From assembly GCA_018857735.1 (NCBI GenBank), contig JABMCL010003054.1, positions 493,501-557,500 of the forward strand: a DNA stretch of 64,000 nt, written 5' to 3'. Shown piece after piece: positions 11,117 through 22,965 of this stretch; position 1 is the first letter of the stretch, and each line of letters opens with the position of its first letter. The stretch is from Alviniconcha marisindica (Eukaryota > Mollusca > Gastropoda > Provannidae). The position numbers and the translations under genes were made by a program. The notes below the pieces were generated by a model. It made no database searches, was not told where the DNA came from, and was given only the letters and a program-made list of their open reading frames with translations.

Positions 11117-11505
11117 GCGAGACGGGGGCGGGGAGAGGGGGCGTAAGAGGGGAATGGAACTGAAAATATCAAGTTTCATTGCTGTCCCCCACCAACAAGA
11201 TCTTGTCAAGGTCAGTACAGAGGACGGGCACGGCTGGTGTTTTTATCAGAACAGGTCTAGTCAGAGCCTGTGGTCGCCCCGATACCCAAAACCGGATACG
11301 AATACCCGTTGTTATAAAACCACACGCCGGTGTAATGCGCCAGTAGCTCACCCCAGATAACCATTACTCCGGAATGAATTTCGAACAACGGGTCAAAACG
11401 ACTCGTCACACGAACAATGCTCCCACCCACGAGGGGGAGCCTCGGTTGCAATGAGCTCGATTTTTGGCGCCTTTTGGCCTGTCAGGACGGAGGTGGTATA
11501 AGTAA
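10611..11505. other. Gene-free stretch with two (GT)n tracts
   Basis: A degenerate 'atcgtcatcatcatcagt' type simple region lies at 10,730-10,915. Two (GT)n tracts follow, at about 10,960-11,029 and 11,054-11,116. The remaining sequence shows no exon-like signal. Confidence 0.6.
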
Positions 11506-11786
11506 GTAAACATGGTGCTTAACGTCCACAGAAACCATACGGCTTATTCGGGAGGGAGGGGCGTAGGTGGTAGGGAAGGATGGGGTGGGGGGGGGGGGGG
11601 GGGTACATTCACGGTGGGATCTTCTGCGCAAAAGCTAAAGCTGATTGTAAAATCTTGGACAGAAATAACAATGTTCAGCTACTTACAGATCTTGTAGCAA
11701 CGGGGAGATGGGGGAGGGGGGGGGGGGGGGAAGAGGGAGATTATATACCTATCGCTACACTGTCACCACCAGAATGACTTCTGCAT
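11506..11786 (-). mobile_element. Truncated SINE, 3' part
   Basis: On the minus strand this matches the 3' half of the tRNA-derived SINE at 38,083-38,402: 'cagaatgacttctgcatt', 'gtagcgataggtatataatc', and the 'gtggacgttaagcaccatg' end. The tRNA-like head is absent and G-rich runs have expanded inside it. It ends where the THAP-containing element begins. Confidence 0.65.
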
Positions 11787-11964
11787 TAAAGGAAAAGTCC
11801 AAGGTTTTTAAGTATGCAAAATGACCATCGAAATGATTGACAAATGAGTTACTAGTTTGAGATTTAATGAAATAAAAAATGGAGAAAAAAAAATGTTTAT
11901 GTTGGATTTTAATCGATTTTATTTTCTGTACGCTGGCCGAGACTGCTGTCTCGGGATCTCCATC

Positions 11965-12030
11965 AGTCACGTGACTTTCTCGGAAGTGACGTCAGTCTGG
12001 GAGTCAGTGCGGTTGCCATCTTAGATTGTT
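11965..12030 (+). promoter_or_regulatory. Promoter-like motif cluster ahead of the THAP frame
   Basis: Within 60 bp lie a CACGTG E-box (11,968), an ETS-like CGGAAGT (11,981) overlapping a perfect CRE TGACGTCA (11,987), and a YY1-like CCATCTT (12,016). They sit 40-100 bp upstream of the THAP ATG at 12,071. The motifs are seen directly; promoter function is inferred. Confidence 0.3.
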
Positions 12031-12070
12031 CATTGAATGTGTATGCGTGTGGTCGACAAAAAGCTCTACC

Positions 12071-12620
12071 ATGCCGGCCTACTGTATTGCAGCAAACTGT
12101 AACAACTCACAAGCAACCCAAGGCATAACTATGCACTAGTTCCCGCGGAATCGACCCGCTGTGAGGCGAAATTGGGTCAAATTTGTACAATTCAAACGAG
12201 CTGACTTTGATGCTGCGCTTCAGTCACGTCCATTTGTGTTGCGAGCACTTCGCTTAGTGTGATTTCGTACTTTATGGTGGAATACCAAATGGGGTTTGCT
12301 TCAAAGCGGAATTTGTAGGGCTGTCCACAGGGTAACCGAGTTGGCAAAAAAATCCAGTTCAAATCTCCAAGGATGAAGCTGACGAGCAGCAAGCGCACAG
12401 CATGATACCAAAAACTGAGAGATACACTGATACCCTGAAACAAGCGCTAACAAGGCAAAGACAAAGTCTAACACGAATGCCTACGGCAGAGAAGGCCATG
12501 AAAGAAAGAGACTGTACACAATGTCTGTGGCAAATAAAGAAAGAACAGACCACAAATGCCAGTGGCAAAGAAAGAAAGAGCAAACCACACGTGCTGGTGG
12601 CAAACGAAAAATGACTTCCC
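12071..12620 (+). pseudogene. THAP-domain zinc-finger pseudogene
   Basis: The frame from the ATG at 12,071 begins MPAYCIAANCNNS, the classic THAP start with the first two zinc-binding cysteines. It goes on to MH-stop-FPRNRP, then W and the FDAAL region. After a frameshift near 12,222, the second zinc pair reads CCEHF, followed by another stop. THAP domains are C2CH DNA-binding modules found in transposases and host regulators. A TAG stop replaces the residue before FPRN, so the gene is dead as sequenced. Downstream, 12,402-12,614 stays open in the same frame with a charged tail. No transposase domain was recognised. Confidence 0.65.
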
Positions 12621-13738
12621 TAATCAGTCAAGCAAACAGCTGACACCAAATGAAAGAAACAAAACAGCTGAAACCACCTAAAAACCCCCAAACGGTTGCC
12701 TACCTGCAAGCATAAGGTGGAAAAAAAAAGAAAAAAAACCACCAAATCACAACAGTCTAATAGACTACCGTCTGCAACAAAGGAGTGGACGACTACAGTC
12801 ATAAGAGCACAGAGCAAAAATAACTGTGCCAACGACAAACAGATGGAAAGCCAAACTTTCCATACTAACTCTAAACTAACCCCTCACTAACCTGGCTTCC
12901 ATCTAGAAAAACAAAGGCTGCAGACTGATAAAGCAAAACGCTAATCAGGACTACCGATGACAAGCACCGGGATGTAAACAAATGCAGACGACAAGAGAAA
13001 TACAAAATGGCTGCCCTAATCAGGCCCAAACTAACAAGCGGGTACGAAAAGGCCAATAAACCAAAGATAAAAAAGAAAAACGCATGGTGAAAAAGGAAAA
13101 GAGAGAAAACAACAACACTTTCTGAAAAGAAAGAGGAGGCAAGTAATGTCAGCGAGCAACGGGACAAAGGCTGGATACACGTAATCCGTGTACACGATAC
13201 AACCCACTTAGCAGTGACAACACAGCAGGGCAACAGATACCAAAATACCCCACACAAAGAAAGAATGAGAGGTCTCGTTAAACATCGAGACTACCCCCCT
13301 CAGTCGTACATCGTAAATGAACGATATAACTCGAGAAACAAAAGGGCAAGCCAAGAGAAAAAACAGTGAATGGCAAGAACCGGTAACTAGCCCAACCCCA
13401 AACCCTAACCCAGGCAGGCCACGAAATCGCTAGTCTATTGAACTAGAACGAACAAAACTTTCATTTTTACATATGATGAAACAAACAAGGATAAATTCGG
13501 ATTATAAAATATATAAAAAAAACAATAAAAGGCAGGCTCTCGGATGAGGTCTAGCCTGTTGTGAAAGCTAGAGTAAAAAGAGCGAAAAAGACTGAAACGC
13601 CACGCACCTAACAAGGTTCGAGAAAGATGAAATAACAAGGAGGAAATAAACAAAGGCCCAACTACTGACAATGGCGTCGGAGCTTCATCCTTGGAGATTC
13701 GAACTGGAATTTTTTCCAAGTCAGTTACCCTGTGGCTA
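12318..13738. repeat. Inverted repeat arms inside the THAP element
   Basis: Bases 12,318-12,385, including 'ccaaggatgaagctgacg', recur as the reverse complement at 13,672-13,738, including 'cgtcggagcttcatccttgg'. The arms are about 65 bp and the loop is about 1.29 kb. The intervening sequence is A-rich without a convincing coding frame. Confidence 0.65.
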
Positions 13739-13941
13739 CTAGCCATTTTGCAGCGACTCCCCAGAGTGACGTAGTGCGCATATGTGCACATGATTTTCAG
13801 CGTCATGGCGACGCTTTCGGTACGACAGAAAATGCCTGTTTTCGTGCATTTATAACCCTCAGATCACAATTTCACCTACATCATTGTTCTCAGCGAACTT
13901 TAACGGAAATCGTGTCAAAAATCACCCCCAACCTTGGACTT

Positions 13942-14185
13942 GGAGATGGAGATTATATACCTATTGCTACACTAGCTGTCACCACCAGAATGACTCCTGC
14001 ATTATGATGGGCAGCGATGAGAACCATTTTAATGTTTCATAATTGTGAGGGACAAAGTCACAAGACAGTGTCCACAGACCACAACTTTTGAAGAGAAAGG
14101 ACAGCCGACCCAGATTCGAACCGAGGTCCCTCTGTTTACCAGCCTAACGCCTTACCGCTAGGCCAAACCGGCTCACTAGGGAGGT
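13942..14185 (-). mobile_element. tRNA-derived SINE, minus strand
   Basis: The tRNA-like head lies at 14,100-14,183. On the minus strand it reads 'tggcctagcggtaaggcg' (box A) and 'ggttcgaatc' (box B). It is followed by the body 'aaaatggttctcatcgctgc'. It is the same family as the SINEs at 18.75, 20.04 and 38.08 kb. The 3' end is cut at the boundary with the THAP element. Confidence 0.8.
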
Positions 14186-15125
<940 letters not shown>

Positions 15126-15472
15126 TCCCTCGCTGCTATAGTTTTGTTTCAAATTCAATCGAAAGTTTGCGTGACATAATAAATCGTTTTAAAATTTGCG
15201 TAAGCGAAATTTATACTGATTACTCCGAATGAAATTCTCTCGGGCTCACCTTGCAGTTCGTCTTGGTTTAAGGAGTGAAAATCCGGCATGCTAAATACAC
15301 TCCACAGTACATCAGTTCTACTCTGGGGTATATTTGTCGGTGGAGAACTTTCCGCGTGTTACACCGCCACAAATACTTCCCTGTGAAATTACCATGTAGC
15401 TGGCATGCTCCTGGGTCGTCTTCTTGCTAATCTCCCCACACCCCGACGCGGCGTTGTTCACTGATGACCACT
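15126..15472. other. Gene-free stretch
   Basis: No feature recognised in this stretch. Confidence 0.5.
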
Positions 15473-15691
15473 GTCTATCATTGGCAGGAGCTGCCACAAG
15501 TAACATTTTTGTCGCGACAAACACGACCAAACACATAATTTTGTCGCAACAAATCACATCTTTTATCGCGACAAAAGTATACTTTATGTCGTGTTTGTCA
15601 CGACAAATATTTTTGTCGCGGCAAGCATAGTACTTTTGTCGCGACAAAAGACGAAATGGTACTTGTGGCAGCTCCCGCCAATGATAACTGT
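15473..15691. mobile_element. MITE with repeated TCGCGA palindromes
   Basis: Terminal inverted repeats of about 31 bp start 'tatcattggcaggagctgcc' on the left. They end as the reverse complement on the right ('ggcagctcccgccaatgata'). The 150-bp interior is built from several copies of the palindrome 'tttgtcgcgacaaa' or variants of it. A possible 5-bp target duplication, ACTGT, flanks the element. It has no coding capacity. Confidence 0.7.
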
Positions 15692-15990
15692 TGGCCAAGG
15701 CTGGTGCTGGGTGACGGCACGGGTATAAATCACCACTGACACCCCGGTGAACTCGCTCGCCCGCCGACAGGTCAGCGAACACGCATCTATCGTCCGTACT
15801 TTGATAATGAAAGCAGATACCCTTGCACACCTAGCGGTCATTTCATACATCACAGCACGTAAAGGTCGTTCTGTACTTTCAGCCTATAACTTTGTGTGTT
15901 TTGTAATAGTTTATTGTTCTGATTAGAAATTTCCACACGGGAAATTCGGCTCGTGTTCTCTCCAAGGAAAGCCAGCTGCAACGTTCATTT

Positions 15991-16600
15991 CTTGCTACCA
16001 GCGTACTGGTGTAAAGCTTCGGTTCCAAACGCTCTCGCTACCAGCGTACTGGTCTATAGTTTCTGTTCCAAACGCTCTCGCTACCAGCGTACTGGTCTAT
16101 AGTTTCGGTTCCAAACGCTCTCGCTACCAGCGTACTGGTCTAAAGCTTCGGTTCCAAACGCTCTCGCTAACTGCGTACTGGTCTAAAGCTTCGGTTGCAA
16201 ACGCTCTTGCTAACTGCGTACTGGTCTAAAGCTTCGGTTCCAAACGCTCTCGCTAACTGCGTACTGGTCTACAGTTTCGGTTCCAAACGCTCTGGCTAAC
16301 ACCGTACTGGTCTAAAGCTTCGGTTCCGAACGCTCTCGCTACCAGCGTACTGGTCTAAAGCTTCGGTTCCGAACGCTCTTGCTAACTGCGTACTGGTCTA
16401 AAGCTTCGGTTCCAAACGCTCTCGCTAACTGCGTACTGGTCTACAGTTTCGGTTCCAAACGCTCTGGCTACCACCGTACTGGTCTAAAGCTTCGGTTCCG
16501 AACGCTCTCGCTACCAGCGTACTGGTCTAAAGCTTCGGTTCCGAACGCTCTCGCTAACTGCGTACTGGTCTATAGCTCCGGTTTCAAACGCTGAGTGGGA
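15991..16600 (+). repeat. 43-bp minisatellite
   Basis: About 14 units of 43 bp, each with 'gctctcgctaaytgcgtact' and 'ctaaagcttcggttcc'. Variant units (ACCAGC or AACTGC; CTAAAGC or CTACAGT) alternate, suggesting duplication of multi-unit blocks. Confidence 0.9.
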
Positions 16601-16998
16601 CAAGACGTCAGCAGTCGCGATCGCCTCGCCTTCCAGTTTACGAAAGGGCACAAAAGTTCAGAATTAACCCAGGCTAGGGTCAACTCGCGGCTGCTGGGGC
16701 TGGCAACGCACTGCCTTGCTATGTGTTTGGCGACTCGTCCAGCCGGTAAGACATCACTTTGGTTGACTGATTGATTTACGTATTGACTGATGATTAAATG
16801 AGTACATAATGGCATTCATTTGGGGGGGGGGGGGGGGGGGGGGTTGAGGGGGGTACGCCTAGCTCGTGTGTAAAACGGGTGAATGGGTGTGAGGGGGAGC
16901 GAGGTATGAAACATAGGTCCAGGCTGAGGCTTGGACACTGGCAGTTTAAGCCAGATGGTTGTGTGCGTGCGTGCGTGCGTGCGTGTGTGTGTGTGTGT
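16601..16998. other. Gene-free stretch with poly-G and (GT)n
   Basis: It contains a G run at about 16,821-16,843 and (GTGC)n/(GT)n at about 16,962-17,006. No gene was recognised. Confidence 0.5.
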
Positions 16999-17882
16999 GT
17001 GTGTGTACACGGTTAGTACCCTGTAGCTACAGCCTTCAATAGCCTACTCACTGTACACGGTTAGTACCCTGTAGCTACAGCCTTCAAAACTAACACTGTA
17101 CACGGTTAGTACCCACACTCCGAGCACCGCTTTCCGGCACCTTCCTCCAAACTCTGCCAGATTTAGTTACGCCACTGAAGGGGCACACTTTATCTTCGCG
17201 CAGCTGTCCACCGACGCGGTCAGCGCCCTCCAAAAGGTTTGGGTAGTAATAAGACTGTGGAAGCAGCCTAGCGCCCAAACACCCACGTAAACATGAGACG
17301 CATCCACCCCGGGTAAAGAAAAGGAGTTCCGTCTCGATTCAAACGGTTGTGGTTTTATTTGTGCTGGTGTAAACTTTGTTGGCGGCTATAAATGACACGC
17401 CTTGTTTTATTTCAGTTGTTTGTAACAAACTTACTACTGTTTGAGCACCAACGAAAAACTGCTCGTTAGCTGACAGTTTTCAGGAACCTATGACGTAACT
17501 AAATACGGCAGTGGTTGAAGGAAAGATGTTGTAAACCAGTGCTTGGAGTTTGGGTTAGTACCCTGTAGATACAGCCTTCAATAGCCTACTCACTGCACAC
17601 GGTTAGTACTCTGTAGCTACAGCCTTCAATAGCCTACTCACTGTACACGGTTGGTATCCTGTAGCTACAACCTTCAATAGCCTACTCACTGTACACGGTT
17701 GATATCCTGTAGCTACAGCCTTCAAAACCAACACTGCACACGGTTAGTACCCTGCAGCTACAGCCTTCAATAGCCTACTTACCGTACACGGTTAGTACCC
17801 TGTAGCTACAGCCTTCAGTAGCCTACTCACTGTACACGGTTTGTACCCTGTAGCTACAGCCTTCAGACCCAACACTGAAGTG
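16999..17882 (+). repeat. 48-bp minisatellite split by an inserted element
   Basis: Units of about 48 bp contain 'gtacacggttagtaccctg' and 'agctacagccttcaatagcc'. About two and a half units lie at 17,005-17,116 and about seven at 17,553-17,882. The gap is filled by the inverted-repeat element at 17,106-17,556. Confidence 0.85.
17106..17556 (+). mobile_element. Element with imperfect terminal inverted repeats
   Basis: The ends read 'cacactccgagcaccgcttt' on the left and, reverse-complemented, 'caaactccaagcactggttt' on the right. It is inserted in the 48-bp minisatellite, with 'ggttagtaccc' on both sides. That could be a target duplication or just the repeat phase. Its body recurs at 22,966-23,320 and, inverted and diverged, at about 46,025-46,370. 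It contains no coding frame. Confidence 0.6.
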
Positions 17883-17888
17883 GAGCAG

Positions 17889-18494
17889 CCCAAAGCCCGC
17901 TCTTAATTGGGCGAATATAGTTGGGAGTATTCGGCAAATATAGTTGGTTCTTAATTGGGCGAACTGTTGCTTCGCGGATATAGTTCGGAGTATTTGTCGA
18001 AGCTATAATTATTCGCGGTGCAAAAAGCTTCGCTCAACATGTTCTGGGAATATTCACCCAGTTCGACGAACCTTGTCACTGACTGGCTGAGAGCTCTCCT
18101 GTGTATGAGGAAAAAAAGAAAAATGGATGACAGTGTCGTTAAGTGCTTCACTCGCTTCGGAAGGAAATGTTGTATTTGTTGAATTGTGGGAGGCACAACC
18201 GTGTCTCTGAGACCCAGAATGACATAGTAGTTAGCTGAATTACCCTGTGCGGGACGATATACTGACTAGACTTGACTTTAGCCTACATTTTGGATCATGC
18301 TGTCTGCCGCAAGTTCGGGCCGAAACTTGCATCTCATTATATGCCAGTTAAGAACGAAGTATAGTTCGTCGAACTGTCATATCATGTTCGGCGAACTAAA
18401 AGTTCAATTAAGACTGAAACGAATCATAGTTCGTCGAACTGTCCGAAGTATGTTCGGCAAACAAACACTTCGCCCAGTTAAGAACGGGCTTAAT
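17889..18494. mobile_element. MITE with 24-bp terminal inverted repeats
   Basis: The left end is 'aagcccgctcttaattgggc'. The right end, reverse-complemented, is 'aagcccgttcttaactgggc'. The interior of about 560 bp has repeated 'gttcgtcgaac' and 'gttcggcgaac' palindromic motifs in both halves. No transposase was read. A target duplication was not clear. Confidence 0.7.
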
Positions 18495-18751
18495 ATCCGA
18501 GCTACGTCATCAACTGACAACAGCAACTAAAAAAAGCACCACGGCATTTTATGGCGGGGCCGAAAAACAAAAAAATTGACGTGTTTCTATTTTTATCTCC
18601 TGCACGCGTTAGACGTCATTGTGAGGCTAGTCCGTTTTCCAGGAGAACAGGCTTACGGGGAACCGGCGGAACCTCTCGAAATTACCTCGGTTGGTGAATT
18701 AAAAATATACGTTGCGTAATATCTACGAACTGTTGCTCGTCACAGCAGGTG

Positions 18752-19066
18752 AGCAGGATTGGCCTTGGAGTAAGGCGTTAGGCTGGTACTAGCAGAAGGA
18801 CCTCGGTTCGATACCGCTTCGGCTCTCCTTTCTCTTCAAAAGGGTTGTGGTTTGTACACACCGTCTTGTGACTTTGTCCATCACAATTAATGAAACATTA
18901 AAATGGCTCTCATCGCTGCCCAGCTGAATGCAGAAGTCATTCTGGTGGTGACAGTGTAGCGATAGGTATATAATCTCCCTCTCCCCCCACCTCCATCCCT
19001 AATAAGCCTTGTGGTTTCTGTGGACGTTAAGCACCATGTTTACTTACTTTGTCACAGCAGTAAGAA
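18752..19066 (+). mobile_element. tRNA-derived SINE
   Basis: The tRNA-like head has an A-box region 'ggagtaaggcgttaggctgg' and a perfect B box 'ggttcgatacc'. It is followed by the family body 'aaaatggctctcatcgctgc' and the 3' end 'gtggacgttaagcaccatg'. The head carries a small deletion relative to the 38.08 kb copy. Confidence 0.85.
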
Positions 19067-19491
19067 CAGTAAGAAGAGTGTATATTTATAAAGCACTCGT
19101 CGACGGTCTGAGCGCTTACACGACTGACAAATTACAAGATGTTCAACACGCACCATCTGATCATGCAATCTGATTCCCGGTAGCTCATTGGATATGCATA
19201 TATATATATATATATAAAATCCTGTCCACTTATCAGAATTTTTCGATCAGCCCTCTCGGATGCTATATTTCCTTGTGTGCATGCAGGCACAGCGAAGCGG
19301 CGCACGCGGTGGATTCTAAGAATAGCGCTCGGGACAGCTAGATGTTCAACGAGTGTGTTTGTCCCATGGATATATATATAGGTCCATGGTTTGTCCCTGA
19401 TGCGTCAGCCCGACATGTAAGCCCCGCATGATTAGCGGGCCATGTGCAAACTCCAAGCACCTTAACATTCAGTGACACACGGAGCATCGCC

Positions 19492-19544
<53 letters not shown>

Positions 19545-19571
19545 AGAGAGAGACAGAGACAGACAGAGTAT

Positions 19572-19628
<57 letters not shown>

Positions 19629-20037
19629 TGTGTGTGTGTTGGTGTGTGTGTGTGTGTGTGTCACACGATGCACAGGCCAGCCGCCTCCCGCGCAGGATCA
19701 GTAAAAGATGGCAACCACCATCAGTTGATGTCTGTCTGGAGTTCACAGCTCGTGCACGTGCAGCTGTGTCAGTGAGCAAGGGGGTGGAGCTGACGTGGGC
19801 GTGCAGTCACACGGCGTCCACAGAGGATGTGTTTCCATTTCTGGAGGGCGGACGCTGTTCCGCAGCAGGGAGCTTAGTATTGTCAAGGCTGCATGAACAC
19901 GGCACGCACGTAACTGCAGCCCCTAACAACATTGCAGGGCGGCCTTAGTGTTTTTGCCAGTGTCGGTGTGTTGTGGCACGGCTCAAAGTCAAACCAAGGA
20001 GGGGAAGAATTGGTGTGGTGGACCGAGGGAAACGACG
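19067..20037. other. Gene-free stretch with compound microsatellite
   Basis: It holds (TA)n at 19,198-19,216 and a compound (GT)n/(GA)n/(GT)n block at about 19,494-19,662. The sequence at 19,075-19,130 resembles a dispersed retroposon end. No exon was recognised. Confidence 0.55.
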
Positions 20038-20378
20038 GTGAGCCGGTTTGACCTAGCTGGTAAGCAGAAGGCCCTCGGGTTCGATGCCGTTTCGGCGGCT
20101 CTACTTTCTCTTCAAAAACACTGTGGTTTGTGGGCACTGTCTTGTGATTTTGTTCCTAACAAATCAAACATCAAAATGGCTCTCATCGCTGCCCATCTTA
20201 ACGCATCAAAAATCAATCAAACATCAAAATGGCTCTCATCGCCGCCCACCTTAACGCAGGAGTCATTCTGGTTGTGACAGGGTAGCGACAGGTGTGGAAT
20301 CCCTCTTCCGCCACCTCCATATCCCACCCACACCCTTAATAAGCCTTATGGTTTCTGTGGACGTTAAGCACCGTATTT
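20038..20378 (+). mobile_element. tRNA-derived SINE with internal duplication
   Basis: The head is 'gagccggtttgacctagc', with B box 'gggttcgatgcc'. The segment with 'aaaatggctctcatcgc' is duplicated at about 20,160-20,190 and 20,220-20,245. The 3' end is 'gtggacgttaagcaccgt'. Confidence 0.85.
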
Positions 20379-20385
20379 AAGGATG

Positions 20386-20800
20386 GAAACATGGTGCTTA
20401 ACGTTCGCAGAAACCACACGGCTTATTAGGGACGGGAAGAGATGAACGGTTCATCCGCGCGCTCCGACCCAAGAGACAAGAACAACAACGCAAGGGAGGT
20501 GGACCCGGGACCCAGCCAGTGCGAAGCAGCCTGTGTACTTCGCTAAGTGCTTTTTTAACAGCTGTGCGGAGCAAAGTCACTGAGGACTGTGTCCAAGAAG
20601 CGAGTGTTAGGGATCGACTCAGCAGCAAGACAAGCCATCCAACCATGGGAGCCCAGGTCCACCTCCCTGCTCTTGGTATCTCCTGGACCCTAAGCGTGGT
20701 AGGTTCAGTGTTGCTTTACGTCCACAGAGACCAAAAGGACTATTAGGGACGGGAAGCCCAGGACGTCCACCTCGATGTTCACACAGCTCCTGAGCTCTGA
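20386..20800 (-). repeat. Two retroposon tails and a shared body segment
   Basis: Minus-strand tails start at 20,386 and 20,702. The segment 20,470-20,600 has relatives at 49,480-49,610 and 58,080-58,195, recognisable by the 'gagcaaagtcac' and 'agaacaacaa' motifs. It is a second dispersed retroposon family. Confidence 0.55.
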
Positions 20801-21785
20801 AGCGTGGCAGACAGTAGCCTCTATGCATATATGCATGTTCATGGTCCCCATTATTGTGAACGCGGAAAAACTGTGACATATGAGGCCATTGAATGTTTCT
20901 CATTTCCGGTGTAACCACTTCCTCTATACTTGTGCCGTGACGCCAAACACACGCGGTGAGACGTTGTCCCATAATACCTCAGAGACAAATACTGGAAAGT
21001 CAGCTGTCTCCCCCCCCCCCCCCCCCCCCCCCCCTATAATACTTGCATGGAGTGCATATCTCACTAGCCGAGTCTCGCAATTCTGAGTCCCGGTTGTCCT
21101 ATTCTAGACATGATACTTTGTGGACATACCCACAGCTTTTTATTTTATTTTTTTAAACAAAAGGGGAAGAGAAAAAAAAAAGATGTTGCTGACTTTTCCG
21201 TTTCATATCTCATTATTTTGGCCAGCCCAAATATGATCACCCTAAACCACCGGACTAAATACGTGAGGCAGAGCCATTGTTCGAACACAGGAGAAGAAGA
21301 AGAAGACTGGATGCTCGCATGGCAAGACGGGGAACCTATATTTACCCCGGTTCCATGTCACAGAGAGTCAAGGAGGAGAACATGTGTTACAGTTAACAGG
21401 AGCATACCCCCAGTCTTGAAACTTTTGTGGTTTGTTTCAGTTCTACACAATATGATTCAACGAGACCGCCCTTAGTGTCACTGAAATGCAGTGTAATTTC
21501 TGGGACTTGACCACTGAACTGAAAAGGGAGAACAAAGCTATTAAAAACGGCTGTCCTTCCGGGAATCTGGCAATGCGTAAGCTGACCAGCTTTCTTAAAG
21601 TAAGTACCTTGTGTTTTTTACGCAATTTACAATATCATTATATCAGGACGAAATTTCCATTGTGCACACACAGTTCCAAGTTTAAAAATAAAGCCACTGT
21701 GTCCCTCAGGCGATCTCCAACTTCCTTATCAAGAGGGATTTTCCTCCATTGAAAACCGTCTGTGGCGAGAGCACTTCATAACCCC
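20801..21785. other. Gene-free stretch with poly-C
   Basis: It has a C run at about 21,010-21,033. No exon or known element was recognised. Confidence 0.5.
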
Positions 21786-22145
21786 CACCCCACCCCCCAT
21801 TAGGAAACTCGTTTGAAAACTGCACCGACAATGAGGATACATCTGACAATGTGGGTTGTGGGACAAGCTTCATCTTGTCCGCGAAACTTCTGTGTCGACA
21901 AGAAGGATGCATCAGACAATGTGGGTTGTGGGACAAGCTTCAACTTGTCCGCAAAGCTTCTGAGTCGACAAGGAGGATGCATCAGACAATGTGGGTTGTG
22001 GGACAAGCTTGTCCGCAAAGCTTCTGTGCCGTCAAGATACATCCGACAATGTGGATTGTGGGACAAGTTTTAACTTGTCCGCAAAGCTTCTGTGCTGACA
22101 AGGATGCATCCGACACTGTGGGTTGTGGGACTTGTCCGCAAAGTT
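21786..22145 (+). repeat. About 70-bp minisatellite with hairpin in each unit
   Basis: About five units contain 'gtgggttgtgggacaagctt' and 'cttgtccgcaaagcttctg'. In each full unit GGACAAG and CTTGTCC are separated by about six bases and can form a short stem-loop. Deletions of one arm occur in two units. Confidence 0.8.
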
Positions 22146-22960
22146 TGTGTAATTCACTGACTGGCTTAACAGCACCGTTTTCAATTCAAAACTCGCGCAC
22201 CATGAATTTTATGTTTTGTTTGTTTGTTACTGACAAATTCAGTTTTGCCTGGCGTGTCTGTCACGGCAAGTGATTCCTCAACTCGTCACTAAACCGAGAC
22301 CTGAGTTTCTTCAAACTCCTATCCTCTCGCTGCCGGGATTCATTCAGTTCCAGTAAAGTTTTACGCCTGCATTAATTAACGGACTGCGTCGACCCGACCC
22401 TCGTCGGTGTCTCAGTCTGTAATGTTGAAATGCTTACTCGGATCCATCATCCATCAGTTTGTGAGTGCCCTAGGTAAAATCATTATTATTATTGTTGTCT
22501 TTATTATTACTGACCGCTTTTGTATATGGCGCTAATGTCTACTCTCAAGCAGACGCACTGCGCTCATGTCGCATGTTATTGTGAATGAAGTGGTGTACTG
22601 ACAGCATGTTTGGTTGTTCGGCATGGCTGGTGCCACGTGCAACGTCTCGGCGCACACAATCATGCACCAGTTTACAGTGTCACCTCATTCAAACTCAAAG
22701 CCACACAGGTAGGGTGCATGCGTGTTACGCTGCCACCTGCACTTTTGGCAGAATGACCGGGATGTTTTACGTGCCACTGCGGTAACAACGGGGATGGAAT
22801 GGATACCGAAATCAGTCAGTTATTCGTTTTATTTCTCAGTGACCTCTTGTAGTCGTTTAGTTTGGTGGCGTTGGTTTCGGGCAGTATTTTCATACGCGAC
22901 TATGCGGGAATTTTCATACTTTTGAGTTTTGATTTGTTTGGCGTGGGCGGAAATTGCCAG
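22146..22960. other. Gene-free stretch with dispersed repeat
   Basis: Bases 22,490-22,800 resemble 60,910-61,085. They share 'catgcaccagtttac' and 'ttggcagaat' motifs, so this is a dispersed repeat. No coding exon was seen. Confidence 0.5.
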
Positions 22961-22965
22961 AATGT

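Larger units (their letters stand above)
11786..13940. mobile_element. Candidate THAP-bearing DNA transposon relic
   Basis: The segment is bounded by short inverted ends, 'aagtccaaggtt' at about 11,794 and 'aaccttggactt' at about 13,930. On both sides it is flanked by the same stretch of SINE sequence. Inside are a broken THAP zinc-finger reading frame near the left end and an inverted internal repeat. The terminal repeats are short (about 12 bp) and no transposase could be read, so this may be a non-autonomous or rearranged element. Confidence 0.4.

Noticed and set aside
12871..13257. 128-codon minus-strand frame in the THAP element
   Set aside because: Phe/Leu/Ser-rich antisense of an A-rich region, without a transposase motif.
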